A stretch of DNA of 64,000 bases, taken from the NCBI GenBank assembly GCA_964036295.1, contig OZ038470.1, positions 11,189,078 to 11,253,077 on the forward strand. Reading direction: 5' to 3'. Position numbers and translations under genes: made by a program. This DNA is from Plumapathes pennacea. Lineage: Eukaryota; Cnidaria; Anthozoa; Antipatharia; Myriopathidae. Each line of letters starts with the position of its first letter. The stretch's first letter is position 1. The notes below the pieces were generated by a model. It saw only the letters and a program-made list of their open reading frames with translations, had not been told where the DNA came from and made no database searches. Of this stretch, positions 33,700 to 49,702 are shown piece after piece.

Positions 33700-34060
33700 T
33701 GAAACAGCGTTTGAACCTGTGACCTCCACCTTAGAAACTGCGTTTTGCTGACTGTGCTATCGAATCAATCATAGTCCACCCTGTTCATATTTGTAATTTA
33801 ATGTACGCACTAACGCGGGAGCGGAGTGCGAGAACTTTGATTTGAATTAAAGGTAGTAAAATAAAATATAAAATAAAAATAAAATAAATAAAAAAAAAAA
33901 AAAAAAAAGAGGAAGATTGAATCAGCGTTTGAACCTGTGACCTCCACCTTGGAAACTGTGCGTTTAGCTGACTGTGCTATCGAATCACTCAATGTCCTCC
34001 CTGTTCAGATTTTTAATTTAATGTACGCACTAAAGCGGGAGCGGAAGCGGAAGCGGTAAC
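33700..34060 (-). repeat. Two tandem ~220-bp tRNA-like repeat units
   Basis: The units at about 33704 and 33926 share AGCGTTTGAACCTGTGACCT, GACTGTGCTATCGAATCA and AATTTAATGTACGCACTAA. On the minus strand each has A-box-like GATAGCACAGTCAGC and B-box-like GGTTCAAAC motifs. An A-rich tract separates them (about 33893-33909). A plus-strand B-box-like GCAGTTCGAATCC near 34171 adds a fourth, opposite piece. Confidence 0.6.
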
Positions 34061-34228
34061 CGGTCCGTACTAACGCGGGAGCAGGAGCGGTAACTGCTCC
34101 CACACTAACGTCTCCGAAAGTCCTGCACTTACAGGGAGACCAGTGCGGGAACAAGAGCGGTAACCGGTTAAAGGTTGCAGTTCGAATCCTCATTCCTACT
34201 GTTTTGTTTTTTTGTTTTTCTTTCTTTC

Positions 34229-34432
34229 TTTCTTTATTCAGTTTTTGCGCTTTCACGAGGCCTTCCTCAATAAGCTAAATATTTTAATTATTATTGTTGC
34301 GGGAGTCCGAGCAGGGGATGACGGTTATTCTATTTGAGTCAGTGAATCAGCAAATGTTTTCGTCACAAGATTTTATTGCATTTTCATACAGGAACGTTAC
34401 TACAAGACATGTTTTTTTTTTTTTTTTTTTTT
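34229..34432. repeat. TTTC microsatellite and poly-T tract
   Basis: TTTC repeats near 34218-34238 and about 22 T's at 34411-34432. The T tract could be the inverted poly-A tail of a retroposed copy lying to its right, but no source gene is recognised. Confidence 0.6.
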
Positions 34433-35570
34433 ATTTAAACAATATTTATTCTTAACATTTGTTCCAAAAGCACGAAGCTATCTAGGGAACTTATGTTATA
34501 TGAAGTGAACTTTTTATAGGACAGATGTACGGCACTAACACACATTGAGTTATATAAAGGAATGAAAAAGGAAAAAAAACAAAAACAAGACTATTACGTG
34601 TGAATATCAGACAACAAAGAAAAGAAAGGAAAAAAAAGCGGTTATTAAGCAAAACGGTTGGATTCAATTATGTAGTAATGGACAAAGCCAAATAGTGTCG
34701 AATTGAGTTGGAAATTTGCATATGGTATGCCTTTCAATAACCATGTAAGTCTAATTGAAATAGAGGCTTCCAACCATTTAAAACTAAGACATGTTTGAAA
34801 GCAGCCACCATAAATTATCAAAAAATACAAGTACTTTTTACTGAAATATCCGTTCAAATACTGAAATAGCTAACTCAAGAAGTACATGGGCAAGTTAAAC
34901 AACAGCATTTATATGCTGCAGTGGGATAAAGTGATAAAGAAAATAGCAACAGTCCTAAAACAACATTACAGCTGGGTGCTAGGTGGCTCTAAATAAACTT
35001 GTCACGGTTCAGTCCTACAAATAATAAAAACAACTTACAGCAATCAGCAAGAGCTTACAAACCTATTGAAAGTTTTCGGTAACGAGTTATTCTTCACAAC
35101 AGGCTTGCTTCGTCCTTCAAAATGTACCATAAAGTGCTTGACAGTGTTCGCTCGCTCGCAATACCTCCTTAATAATTAACAATTATATGTCACCATCACA
35201 GAGTTGTACAATAGTCCTACTGCAGTGAAAAAAAAAATTAGATACTGTCTATATCCCATACGTTGAACAGATGCTGCTTTCTCATGGCTTGATGTCTGTT
35301 TTGACTTTGTTTCTTTTCAGCAGTTCTGTCCAGTAACTCATGGTTTGGAGTGTTCTATATTTAACTTGAAACATGCTGTTGAGTTTCTAGCTAGTGCTGG
35401 TTCAACTCTGCGACCAAAGAGGACCTTTTGACAGAAGCAAATTAAAGAGAGATAGTGAATGCTCTATTAAGTGGCAACCCTTGGGTAAATGGCAAGGGGA
35501 CACATAAAGCATGGTAAAAAGGTCACTTTATATGAATAAAAAGGCACCCTTAAAGGCTCAAGACAGCTGC
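34433..35570. other. No feature recognised
   Basis: AT-rich. A 70-codon minus-strand frame (34645-34857) is open but matches nothing I know. Confidence 0.4.
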
Positions 35571-35574
35571 AGCT

Positions 35575-35757
35575 ATAGCCCATGCTTTTTTGCCAAAATC
35601 TAGAAACTCTTGAAACTTTTAGGACACCTTCCTGGGACTAGTACAAGACTTTTTGCTATACATTTCTCTTATTATTCTCCAGTCTTTGACGAGATATAGT
35701 GATTATCAGATTAGGCCAAAATATGGTAAGGCTATAGCCCATGCTTTTTGCCAAAAA
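35575..35757. repeat. Direct repeat, TATAGCCCATGCTTTTTGCCAAAA
   Basis: The phrase occurs at about 35575 and 35731, ~155 bp apart, with diverged sequence between. It is probably an old tandem duplication. Confidence 0.6.
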
Positions 35758-35989
35758 GTTTTATTTTTCTTCAGCTGTTGATGAGAACTAGTGTTTGAAT
35801 GCTTTTATCAGTCATCATCTTCTATTTCAGACTCTTATATGTCACTACTGTATCTTTTCTAAACAAAGCCAAAATGTGTGTTTTAAATTATTGGTGGCTG
35901 CTTTATTAATAGAGGTAAATACAGTAGGAAAAACCTTACTGGAACAGCCAAAAGGTGATTGTGGTCACTCAATAGGGATTACAAAGAGG

Positions 35990-36126
35990 TTATTACACGG
36001 GAAGGAGTGCAATACGGCGACGTATTTTTACAAGTCGGTTTTATTTTTTCGAGCCTGCTTCAGGCAAGAAAAAATAAAACTGACGAGGAAAAATACAGCC
36101 GTATTGCATGACTTTTTGTGTAATAA
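35990..36126. mobile_element. Palindromic MITE-like element (137 bp)
   Basis: It begins TTATTACAC and ends GTGTAATAA. The arms are inverted complements (GTGCAATACGGCGACGTATT / AAATACAGCCGTATTGCA; TCGGTTTTATTTTTTC / GAAAAAATAAAACTGA), meeting at GCCTG-CTT-CAGGC near 36053-36065. A related single end lies near 36333-36354. Confidence 0.7.
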
Positions 36127-36888
36127 ATTGTTTATTACATGACAAACGAAGCAGGGCAAACATTCTCGCGGCGCGCAAAATGGAACAAAAAATGATGCGT
36201 TTGTAAACTTTGCTTGCGAAAACTGATCATGTAAACTAATAAACCAGTTGATCTGGTTCCTGACAAGTGCAATACGCTCCCATCTTTGCACTCATTTTGG
36301 CCTGTATTTGCACTCGAAAATGTGAAGTCGTGTAATAAATTTTTAGTATTACACCCTGACAATAGTTTCAGGCTGCTAAATAGGGGTTGAACTGAAAATA
36401 GAAACAAAGCACTTTTGTTTGGGAGGCTCTGTGAAACTTCATCAGACAAAAAAATGTCCATAAAGATATCAAAATTGAACTTGGTAACACATTTGAACAA
36501 ACAACAAATTGATTTTGGTTGTAAGAACAAGAAGTTCCTCAGAGCCTTCCTGGGTATCAAGTACAATATGTTGCTATCTAACTCAATTTAACATTTTTAA
36601 CATTATTGGATCAAGTTACTTTGCAGATGATGTAATTTAAGCTACAATAATCTAATTTCTCTATTTGGGTTGGCTTTCAAATAACAAATACAAAATAATA
36701 TTCTTTCTTGTACTGATACAGCAATGCTTTACAACAAAGAAAGGCATGCTATATGAATACAGTCTATTTAAAAGGCTCTTATGTGAAGTTAGGATAAAAT
36801 GTTTTCCTAGAATTGTGTACCAGTAGGTGTTGATATGAATTCTTAATTTCAGCCATATAAACAAGTGATCAAATCTAACAGATCTCAC

Positions 36889-36980
36889 CTTGCCACACAT
36901 GTTGACCACATGAACAAAATAGATTCTTTGGCAGATTTGACAACTGTCCAACCCAACCATTACCAGGATTCTTGAGGGGA
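36889..36980 (-). other. Exon-like block, copy A
   Basis: A 92-bp segment on the minus strand follows CTTTCTCACTCCACAG and ends at AAG|GTGAGA. It is open in two frames here. Related blocks occur at 49217-49308 and 29867-29950. Splice sites conserved across copies suggest a real exon of a minus-strand transcript that may start at the promoter-like block near 38.9 kb. The product is not recognised. Confidence 0.4.
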
Positions 36981-37079
36981 CTGTGGAGTGAGAAAGGCTT
37001 CACATGCCCACTGATATAGATGTCTATCCTGTTGGAAACAACAAAAAGAACAGACTACTCTTGTGCCACATCAACAGAG

Positions 37080-37320
37080 GAGAAAATGGGTGTTTCACAA
37101 AGCAATGATTTAAAAGGACAGGGGATTTTTTTCCAAAAAGAAATAGATGGTTTGTATAAAGGGGAAAGGGGGAATCTAAATGAATACTTTAGAAGGACAG
37201 GGCACTCCCAAAGGACTGAGTTAAAAAGAAATATTAGGACATTTTCTACCCAGAAGGATGCATGGTTTAAAAGAAGAGGGAGTTTTACAAAACAAATGAA
37301 TTGAAAGGGTATGGTGTTCC
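37080..37320 (-). repeat. ~45-bp minisatellite, inverted copy
   Basis: Recurring AAAAGGACAGGG and TTTAAAAGAAGAGGGAG phrases are the reverse complement of the 29540-29735 repeat. The 94-codon plus-strand frame here (37020-37304) is made of these units and is not taken as a gene. Copy B has the same at about 49410-49650. Confidence 0.55.
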
Positions 37321-37378
37321 CTGATCAGCACAGCCAGCTGACTGAGCCCTGTAAAATATTATTATCAATATCTGCAGC

Positions 37379-37606
37379 TTAAAGGTGGTTTTTACACTGG
37401 TCGATTTGCAATGATACGATGTTGCGCTAAAAATTGTTCAGGTGTAACACCCCATTGCGAACGATTTTTTGCGATGTTTGCAGTGCTGCAACGCGTTGCA
37501 AGTTTTTGAAAGCGATTCATAAACTTGCAACACCTTTGCGCGAATTTGGAGCAAATTGGCGTTGCAAATCGTCATTGCAAATCAACCAGTGTAACACCAG
37601 CTTTAA
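37379..37606. mobile_element. MITE with TTAAAGGTGGTGTTACAC ends, copy A
   Basis: The ends TTAAAGGTGGT(G)TTACACTGG and CCAGTGTAACACCAGCTTTAA are inverted complements, continuing inwards through ATTTGCAATGAT / ATTGCAAAT. About 228 bp. Copy B is at 49703-49931. Confidence 0.75.
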
Positions 37607-38339
37607 TCTCTCATCAGAGATCTTGTTTCCTTTCTCCAGTGGAACAGTAAAAACAAGCCAAATGGCTCAGGACAACTGCATCCTAAATTTGAACCAATTT
37701 GAAAACAAATTTTAAAAGCATGGAGAATTGATTTTTAAAGATATTTTGCAATTCATGATTGTTTTTAGGAAAATAGTTATTTTCAATATAAATAGTGAAC
37801 AAAATGTTTTTCACAGGGACAAATACTGTTTCTCAGCAGAAGAAGTCGAAAGGCATTTGATTCCCAGAATAATGTGGATTTGAAAGAAAAGGATACATAT
37901 TTCCCTAGCATATGAATAATAATCTGCTGGAAAGAATATGCACACATGTCGAATATCATCAACATTTTGGGAACTGTTGCTTCAGCTGTGCTAAAAAAAA
38001 TATCCAGCATATGTTAACTTTAAATCAAAACTTCAAACATTGAAGCCTTGAATTCTTGGTATATAGTAATAATAAAAATAAGAATAATAAGAGTAATAAT
38101 AATGACTTTATTTTTAAAGTGTCTGAATTGTTCAGCTTTGACAAACTAATTGGGGACACAAAATACTATCTAACCTACAGTCTGACTAATAAATTGAAAT
38201 GCTAAAATTGTTACCTTTTAGGATACTAAACCCATTGTTTGGAGTGCTCAAGTCCCATTTTGTCAAATATGTTAGATATCACACAGACGCAGAAAACTTG
38301 CCGGTTAGCTTTCTCAGATTGGGCCATTGCATTTGATAA

Positions 38340-38607
38340 CTGCACCCCCCCCCCCCCCCCCCCCCCCGGTTGAGGACCTCTGATACATCTTACCCCCAAG
38401 GAAATCCAGAAATTGATTGACCCCCGAGGAAATCCAGCAAAATTTACTGTAACCCATGAAGAAAATACAAAATACCCTGAAGAAAAAGCTTTTTTGCTCA
38501 TCCCCCCGAGGAAATCCAGCCCCAAAAATGTCTACCCCTGAAGAAATCCAGGAGTCTGAAAGAGGCAGCCCCTGAAGATTTCCAAGGTCCTCAACCGGGG
38601 GGTGCAG
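38340..38607. mobile_element. MITE-like element with CTGCACCCCCCGGTTGAGGACC ends, copy A
   Basis: CTGCAC, a C run and GGTTGAGGACC at the left mirror GGTCCTCAACCGGGGGGTGCAG at the right. A 23-C homopolymer (38345-38367) lies in the left end. The interior is a degenerate repeat of CCCCTGAAGAAATCCAG. Copy B (about 50694-50938) has lost most of the left end. Confidence 0.7.
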
Positions 38608-38713
38608 ACATTAAATGCAATTTGCTCATTAAACAATTATCAATGGAAGGAAAATGTGCACATGAACTCAGACGCGCGTTCGGTAAAACAACCACAGTAC
38701 AACGCCTTCATAC

Positions 38714-38960
38714 CTGCATTTCCCGTCCCTCAGTATTGAGAAGCTTGGCCAAAACAGCGGTCGATCGACGCCGTGGACTGAAATTATACAGCTGAAAACA
38801 TGGCCGTCTATTTACAAACAGATGATCTTGCGGCCGCTGTCAAGCATGCCAGCGGTTCACTCTCGTTCCCATTAACTCGCGGTCATAGTCTTACCATTTT
38901 CTGGAAATATCGCGCGCGGAAAACCACAGGCCAGCTCACACGGTCTGATGACGTCACGGC
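38714..38960 (-). promoter_or_regulatory. Promoter and first-exon-like block, copy A
   Basis: A perfect CRE palindrome TGACGTCA (38949-38956) lies upstream on the minus strand. Then come CTCGTTCCC-containing sequence, GGCCATGTTTTCAGC, and a donor ATGCAG|GTATGAAG at 38713. The block matches 28130-28356. In this copy the frame from the ATG stops after a few codons because of two extra bases; in copy B it stays open to the donor. Confidence 0.45.
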
Positions 38961-40008
38961 TTATCGGAAATAAGGATTTGTATGGGAGATTTTCAAATCA
39001 CATTTACGCGTGAAAATAGAAAATCTTACTCTTAAAATTGGTCAGATACAGAAAGAGTCCTTACTTTATGCAATCACCACAACGAATCATTGCTAAATCG
39101 GCGCCAAATTGCCTCAAAAGTCACCATAAGCGACAACCTACCGCGCTTTAAAGAATAATTTACATCTTTTACTATTAAACCCACTGGTTTTATGAACTAA
39201 ACCATTAAGACAATAACATACTCAGTACACTGACCCTTAACGTTTATTGAGCGGTTTCATTGTGCTAGCTATAAAAACAAAACCTTCGTTACAAGTATCT
39301 AGCTACAATCTCAAGTGGAACACTGGGGCGTTCGTCATTTTCTCCGTCAGACCTCAATCGTTTCCCATCACCTTCAGGACGGAGTCAGTTGAAACCTCTC
39401 ACTTGCCCTTACACAGGTTGAGCTGAGAAATGATGGATACAAAAAAACTAAATCTACAATATATTTACAAGCATTTTAAAAACGCCATAAGCCGCGTTTA
39501 TGGGAGTATAATCCAGAGAAGCTGCAAAAAAAATTTCCGAAAAACGGCTTACATTGCGACCATTGCAATATTTTCTTCATTACTTTGTGATTGTGTAGAT
39601 ATAAAAATATGTGTGCATCTCTCTCATTTTTGCAATCAGGCGGAGTTACTGATGATACACGTTGTAATTTTAGTACAGGTCTGTTCGGCATCGACCATTT
39701 ACTACAAGGGAGTTGGGGAGAGTCAAGGACAGAGATGGAGCCCAAACGCAGACAGAGAAATTGAAAATCAATATAAATGCAAGGGAAATATTTTGGCGGG
39801 AGAGGTTAACACCGTAGCTTAACAAACGCACTTTATGGAAATCAATGTTACTGTACATTGCAGTGGGGTGAGGTGGGGAAAAGAATGATTGTATAAAACA
39901 GTTTTTTGAGGGGAAACTTGTTTTCGTAAGCACATTCCTCCCGCCCCTTTTTCGGTCGATGTACATAATAAACGTTCATTTAAAATCATCAACTAGAAAC
40001 CCACTTAC

Positions 40009-41046
40009 ACATGCAGGTGTTTTCACATTCCTCTTTCGTTTCAAAGTTGTTTGCGTTTCCACCGCATCCACCGTAAATGAACTGTTCGCACTGCTTAGTT
40101 TCGGTGTTGAAGTAATATCTTGGTATGAGGGCCAAACACGGCCCTGGCTCTTTAGGTTTTTTACATTTTTTCGGACGCTTGCCTAAAAAACATTGAAAAA
40201 AAGATTTAAGGAATTACTCAGACTAAAATCCAAGTAAATAGGCAGAACTAAGACTGATTATGACATGTTTTCCAGAGTTGGTGTCACGGTTAATAAAGTT
40301 CGTGACACTAAATATAGCAGAAGAGACGTTTCTATTGTAGGCATTCAAAATATTTCACTTCTAGTTCATTTTGCAGATTCGCCCCACCATCCAAGGAAAA
40401 AATCTGAGTAGTGTAATGAAAATTAATAACTCATTCTTAGCTTTCGTCTGAGTATGGTTTTGAAAGACAAATTTTTAACACTGTATGATTCGTTGGTAAT
40501 TGAAAGGAAAATTGAAGTACTTCACTGCATTAGCTGTTTTCACCTAAACTTCACCCAAGTTCTGCACTGTCAAATCAGCTCTCGCACTCAACTAAAAATT
40601 ATAGAACGATAAAATACATTCTAGTAGCATTTTTTTACGTATTATTTTTGTAAGTATACATGCAGTTTGAAAGAAGGTCGAAAATATCTGCGGTCAAATC
40701 GAGCCGCATGATATAGTTTTCAAGCGGTAATCTTTCTGGTTAAAGCATTTCAATTCCGAAATGTATAATCACCTGAAACAATGCGAAGTTCAGCTGATAT
40801 GAAATTTACCACAGAGAGCTTTTAAGCTAGTTTATTTAGTTCACCAGAAAAATAGATTTGATCAATCACTAAATCAAGGCAAGGGCATATCTCCAAATAT
40901 CGTACTCTCATCTGGTTTAGGAGTCTGTAGTAAAATCTCTTCCACTTAATTCTAATTTTACGTTTAATTCCCTTTTTGTCCTCATTACCTTCAGTCATTG
41001 CCAGTACAGTCAGCAACAAAAAGAGTGCTATAATTCTCTTGTCCAT
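40009..41046 (-). CDS. Secreted Kunitz-type serine protease inhibitor, copy A
   Basis: Two coding exons on the minus strand: 41046-40989 and 40182-40009. The first follows a TTTCTTTAG acceptor, starts at ATG 41046 and encodes a signal peptide (hydrophobic core IIALFLLLTVLAM), with donor GAAG|GTAATG. The second follows a TTTTTTAG acceptor in matching phase 1 and encodes one complete Kunitz domain. Visible motifs are six cysteines, PGPCLALIPRYYFN, FIYGGCGGNANNF and EECENTC. The P1 residue after the second cysteine is Leu, which suggests chymotrypsin- or elastase-like targets rather than trypsin. Cnidarian Kunitz proteins include digestive, defensive and venom members; the sequence does not say which this is. 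After the last domain codons, GTAAGT at 40008 is a good donor. Read-through would instead stop at 39989. A possible last exon starts at 39422 with a stop at 39411-39409 and an AATAAA at 39248-39243. Confidence 0.88.
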
Positions 41047-41379
41047 AATCCCTAAAGAAAAGCAGAAATTAGTCATTAGTCATTACGAACATGTTTTAAA
41101 AAGTGCTCTCCCAAACAACGATCATATTATGATTTACTTAGTATAAATTTAGGACCTGAAAGGAGTTGTTACAGTTTTCCGCTCCCCCTCCCCCCTCCTT
41201 CTGGTAAACAACTGAATGGTATCAAGAGTAGCACACTTGTTTGAGCTATAAGACATTTTCACACATGCATAGCACTTACGATATTATTATTTTCTTCCGA
41301 ATTCAAAAAAAGTAGTCAATTTAAATTGTATGTAATTCGAAACATTCAAAATGTAGGTATTTCAGCTTCAAATTTTCTT

Positions 41380-42290
41380 TCACTTTAAAGTCCCCAACGC
41401 TTTTACACATTGGGCACAAGGAAAAATAGTCGATGTAAAATTGTTGAATCCAGGATATTTGGAAGGTTTTTTTTTTTTTTTTTTTTTTCGTTTCAATTTT
41501 TTTCCTATAAAACAAACATAAGACATAGACACGTAGTCAGGCAAATATCTCAAGTGAACACACTACAGATAAGTAAAACGTCAAGATAATTAAAACAGGT
41601 AGCGGTTTAGCCAATCTTCAACATTCTTCTTTCCTTAGGATATAAAAAAGATGGAATTGAACCAACATTGTGTAATTTGTTAGTTGTAGAGCAATGGGGC
41701 ACCTGCCGTTTTAGAACTGCTTTCGAATGAAGGTAAGCAAAAATAAATGGTAATTGGCAGACAACTAACTGTTAAAAGTCCTGACGAATTGAACTGAGCT
41801 TTTCTGATAACGCTAAAGACGCGCCACGTTTTAAACTAACTTTAAGTCCAAACTCGAACTGCTATGCAGCACTCGGTCAACAAAGCCAAGTTTTACTCTA
41901 ACTCTTGTGTTGCCGAGTAAACTACGTTTTACGAGGTACGCGATGAATAGAATGTGCACATCCGAAGTTGTTCTGCGCAGAGGCTAGACTACGCGGTACA
42001 CAGTAAATCGAGACTTTAAAGAACCTGAACAACTTAATCAGTAGGCATGTACTAACTGAATTACGATCAAACATCGATTTACTTTATAGATTCTGTGCCG
42101 CACAACTTCACTGCTGGTACAACAAAGTCACCTTGAAGAAATTCCCTCCTGCCACATTGAAGCCTTTTAACACCATCAAACGGCCATGCAGCATTTGTAT
42201 AAAATCTTGTAGCAACTAAAACCTGACTCATTGTTTTACTAGAAACTGGCAGTGAAGTGAATACCAAGGACAAAAAAGAAAAACAGGAAC
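41380..42290 (-). repeat. Old inverted relic of the ~1285-bp unit, inside Kunitz intron 1 (copy A)
   Basis: Read in reverse complement, this stretch matches the tandem unit to the right: ATCCAGGATATTT/AAATATCCTG, TAGTCGATGTAAA, AATGTGCACATCCGA, CCACATTGAAGCC and GAACTGCTTTCGAATGAAGG all occur in mirrored order. Divergence is high, so this insertion or duplication is older than the tandem copies. Copy B carries it at about 54900-55830. Confidence 0.65.
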
Positions 42291-42325
42291 GCCTTCTTAC
42301 AAAGCATGAAAGTTAGTGTACTCAC

Positions 42326-42430
42326 CTCTTTAGTCTCTTGACCAAATGACAAAGCCTGACATACTCCACGAACAAGACGTATTCGTGACACTTCATAGAC
42401 AGCGAGGTTGTTTAAAACTATCCAATGATA
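42326..42430 (-). other. Candidate 5' UTR exon of the Kunitz gene, copy A
   Basis: A strong AAAGAG|GTGAGT donor at 42325 faces the AG acceptor at 41053-41052 just before the Kunitz ATG. In copy B the matching donor is GTAAGT. Copy A lacks 23 bases present next to this site in copy B. The upstream end of the exon is a guess. Confidence 0.45.
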
Positions 42431-42439
42431 ATTGCTTTA

Positions 42440-42735
42440 GCGATATTTCCATTCTTCAATAAGGAGAATTATAAGGTAATTGCTTGATTAGCATTACTAG
42501 TCCCGCCCTGAAGCCGTGGTTTTGCCCACACTCTTCAATAAAGATAATCACTTCTTAATTGCGTGGATGATATTACTATAGCCCCGCCCTCAAGACAGCG
42601 TTTTGTAAACACGCTTCAATTAAGACAATTGCTATGTAATTGCCAAGATAAATTTACTAGACTAGCCATCAAGTTAGAGCTTTGTTATTATAATTCTTCA
42701 ATACAGATCATTACTTCGTAATTGCTTGAATAGTA
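42440..42735. repeat. ~85-bp minisatellite upstream of the Kunitz gene, copy A
   Basis: Four units share TTCAATAAAGATAATTGC, TAATTGC, ATTACTA and CCCGCCCTCAAG. It sits directly upstream of the candidate 5' UTR exon and may affect the promoter. Copy B has it at about 56010-56300. Confidence 0.7.
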
Positions 42736-42828
42736 GCGTGTAGTAAGCACACTACAATATTAAGATATTTACTTGTTTAAATTGCTTCGATGGCATTACT
42801 ATCCGAAAGGAAACTTGGGATAGCCGAC

Positions 42829-47280
<4,452 letters not shown>

Positions 47281-48027
47281 CGCTTGAGGACTAAAATGGT
47301 TCTTAGCTCAGTAGCATTAACAAGTCGACGGAATTTTCGCAAGGCTTTTTCTATATACAATCAGCTACTCCGCGCCCTTCATACTTCTAGGTTTGTAATA
47401 ATAGGATGTTCCCTAGCAAAGGACAGTCCTAATTATCCGTTCTAGATATTTTCTTTTGCAGCCCACAACCACTCACAGCACCACCATACATTTACATTTG
47501 AATTACAAAACGTTGTTGGTTTCTTCACAATAAACTATTTTCTAGGTTTTGCCGTTCACCAAGATGGCAGCATAGCAACAGTTGTCAAGGGTTTGGTCAC
47601 ATCCGGATGAAAAACGACTCACGCCATTTTTGTGGCTACTGCTGATCAAAGAAGCTGTAGTCACATGCTATCGTGTGTGTAACGTCCGGTAAAGTAATCG
47701 ATAATCGGTCGCATATCAGAAAACTCGGAATTCACGACTTTTTCTGACGTTTGTCGTTCATTTTAAAATAGACATCATTGGTCTACAAAGAAAGTCTCTG
47801 GATCACAGCGACCATACAATGATCTGGCCACAGGCAGCCCAGGCTCCGGAGGTCTGTCTATCTGTCACGCAGTGATGTGTGATACCTTTCTTGTTATTAC
47901 GAAAGAACATGACCGTTGGCGATTATAAAGAAATGTATGGGGATTTTGGTCGTTCGCCGAACGGCGGTCTTCGGGAACTATTAAACCTAAAAGGTGGTTA
48001 AATATGTTTAGTTGCACGTTATCTTAC

Positions 48028-48310
48028 CTCTCTCCGAACGCCACGAACCTGTAAAAATTCGGGGCGAAGAAGAGAAGAGAAAAGAAGGTATGGCAGGAAA
48101 CTCTGACACGCCCGAGGGTCACTCGGCGACGAAAATCTCAGCAATCGACGAACCAGTCGCGACGAAATTTAGAAACGAACTATCTGCACAAATATCCTTT
48201 CCATTCATCCGATAATTGCTGATCCGTCAAGAGAGTGTCGAACAATTCGCTGAAACGATGTCTTTTCGGCAGCGAAATGATACTCGGCTCCACAAATGCG
48301 GGCACGACCC
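48028..48310 (-). promoter_or_regulatory. Candidate promoter/5' exon, copy A
   Basis: A strong minus-strand donor GGAGAG|GTAAGA at 48027 is kept in copy B (exon end 60711) and copy C (63869). Upstream sequence is GC-richer than the surroundings and well conserved. The short frames inside differ by indels between copies (a one-base difference near 48211 versus 60890), so an untranslated exon or regulatory block fits better than coding sequence. Confidence 0.35.
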
Positions 48311-48592
48311 CCAGCAGACCCGGCAAATAAAAAATAACTATTAAGTATATATTTTAATATTATGCCAGGGTAACTTTATCATAATTTGCAAAGATTTTAT
48401 CCAGTCAAATAGAAGGTTATTTTAGTGTTCTAGGTCGATGCACTTGGCACCAACTCCATGGCTACAAATTTAGAATGATTTGCTAGCTTGCCGAAAGAAA
48501 ACTACAACAAAATCTTTGTTGCACTCCATTATCTTAAAACAACACCTCACTTATGAAATCTTGCAACGGCAGTAAACATATGCACACATTGC

Positions 48593-48928
48593 ACTGTTTC
48601 AACTGGAACGATGAGATTTCCAACAAGGACAGCACAAATGCAATTAGGTGCCACAATAACCTTGAACATGACCAAATAATCCATCAACCTTGGGTATGAC
48701 CAAGTACTCTTTGTTTGTTGGGAATGTGAATTGCGATATTCAAGCTAAGCACCATGATAATTTAAATCTCACTTTTCCTGACAAAAAATGAAACACATGA
48801 TTGTGTCCCATAATGAATCGTAAGTCAGTGGAATCGACCAGTCTAATTAATTATGCATCAAATCAAATAATGTAAAGCATCGGTTTTATTTTGAGTGTGC
48901 TTTAACATTTTCACAAACTGAGATAGTG
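48593..48928. other. Spacer between duplication copies A and B
   Basis: AT-rich and unique in the window. No gene or repeat recognised. Confidence 0.5.
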
Positions 48929-49216
48929 TATTGGATCAAGTTCCTTTGCAGATGTAATTTAAGCTACAATAATCTAATTTCTCAAGATTTCTCTATTTGG
49001 GTTGGCTTTCAAATAACAAATACAAAATAATATTCTTTCTTGTACTGATACAGCAATGCTTTAAAACAAAGAAAGGCATGCTATATGAATACAGTCTATG
49101 TAAAGGCTCTTATGTGAAGCTAGGATAACATGCTTACTTGCATTATTCACCAGTAGGTGTTTATATGAATTCTTAATTTCAGCCATAAACAAGTGACCAA
49201 ATCTAGCAGATCTCAC

Positions 49217-49308
49217 CTGGTCACACATGTTGACCACATGAACAAAATAGATTCTTTGGCAGATTTGACGGCTGTCCAACCCAACCGTAACCAGGATTCT
49301 TGAGGGGA
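49217..49308 (-). other. Exon-like block, copy B
   Basis: The copy B counterpart of 36889-36980. Acceptor CTCACTTCACAG, donor CAG|GTGAGA, length 92 bp. Several differences from copy A, including GTAATGG to GTTACGG. Confidence 0.4.
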
Positions 49309-49702
49309 CTGTGAAGTGAGAAAGGCTTCACATGCCCACTGATATAGATGTCTATCCTGTTGGAAACAACAAAAAGAACAGATTACTCTTGTACCACATC
49401 AACAGAGGAGAAAATGGGTGTTTCACAAAGCAATGATTTAAAAGGACAGGGGATTTTTTTCCAAAAAGAAATAGATGGTTTGTATAAAGGGGAAAGGGGG
49501 AATCTAAATGAATACTTTAGAAGGACAGGGCGCTCCCAAAGGACTGAGTTAAAAAGAAATATTAGGACATTTTCTACCCAGAAGGATGCATGGTTTAAAA
49601 GAAGAGGGAGTTTTACAAAACAAAATTAATTGAAAGGGTATGGTGTTCCCTGATCAGCACAGCCAGCTGACTGAGCCCTGTAAAATATTATTATCAATAT
49701 CT

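Noticed and set aside
37020..37304. 94-codon plus-strand frame (also 49348-49629)
   Set aside because: Composed of minisatellite units running antisense to the exon-like blocks.
39430..39822. 130-codon plus-strand frame in both duplicates (also 52947-53339)
   Set aside because: It lies opposite the candidate 3' intron of the Kunitz gene, has no domain or splice context, and its identity in the two copies only reflects the recent duplication.
42079..42300. Signal-peptide-like minus-strand frame near 42304 and the 64-codon frame at 42079-42273
   Set aside because: The hydrophobic start reaches a stop after about 20 codons with no donor, and the second frame lies in the inverted relic of the 1285-bp unit.
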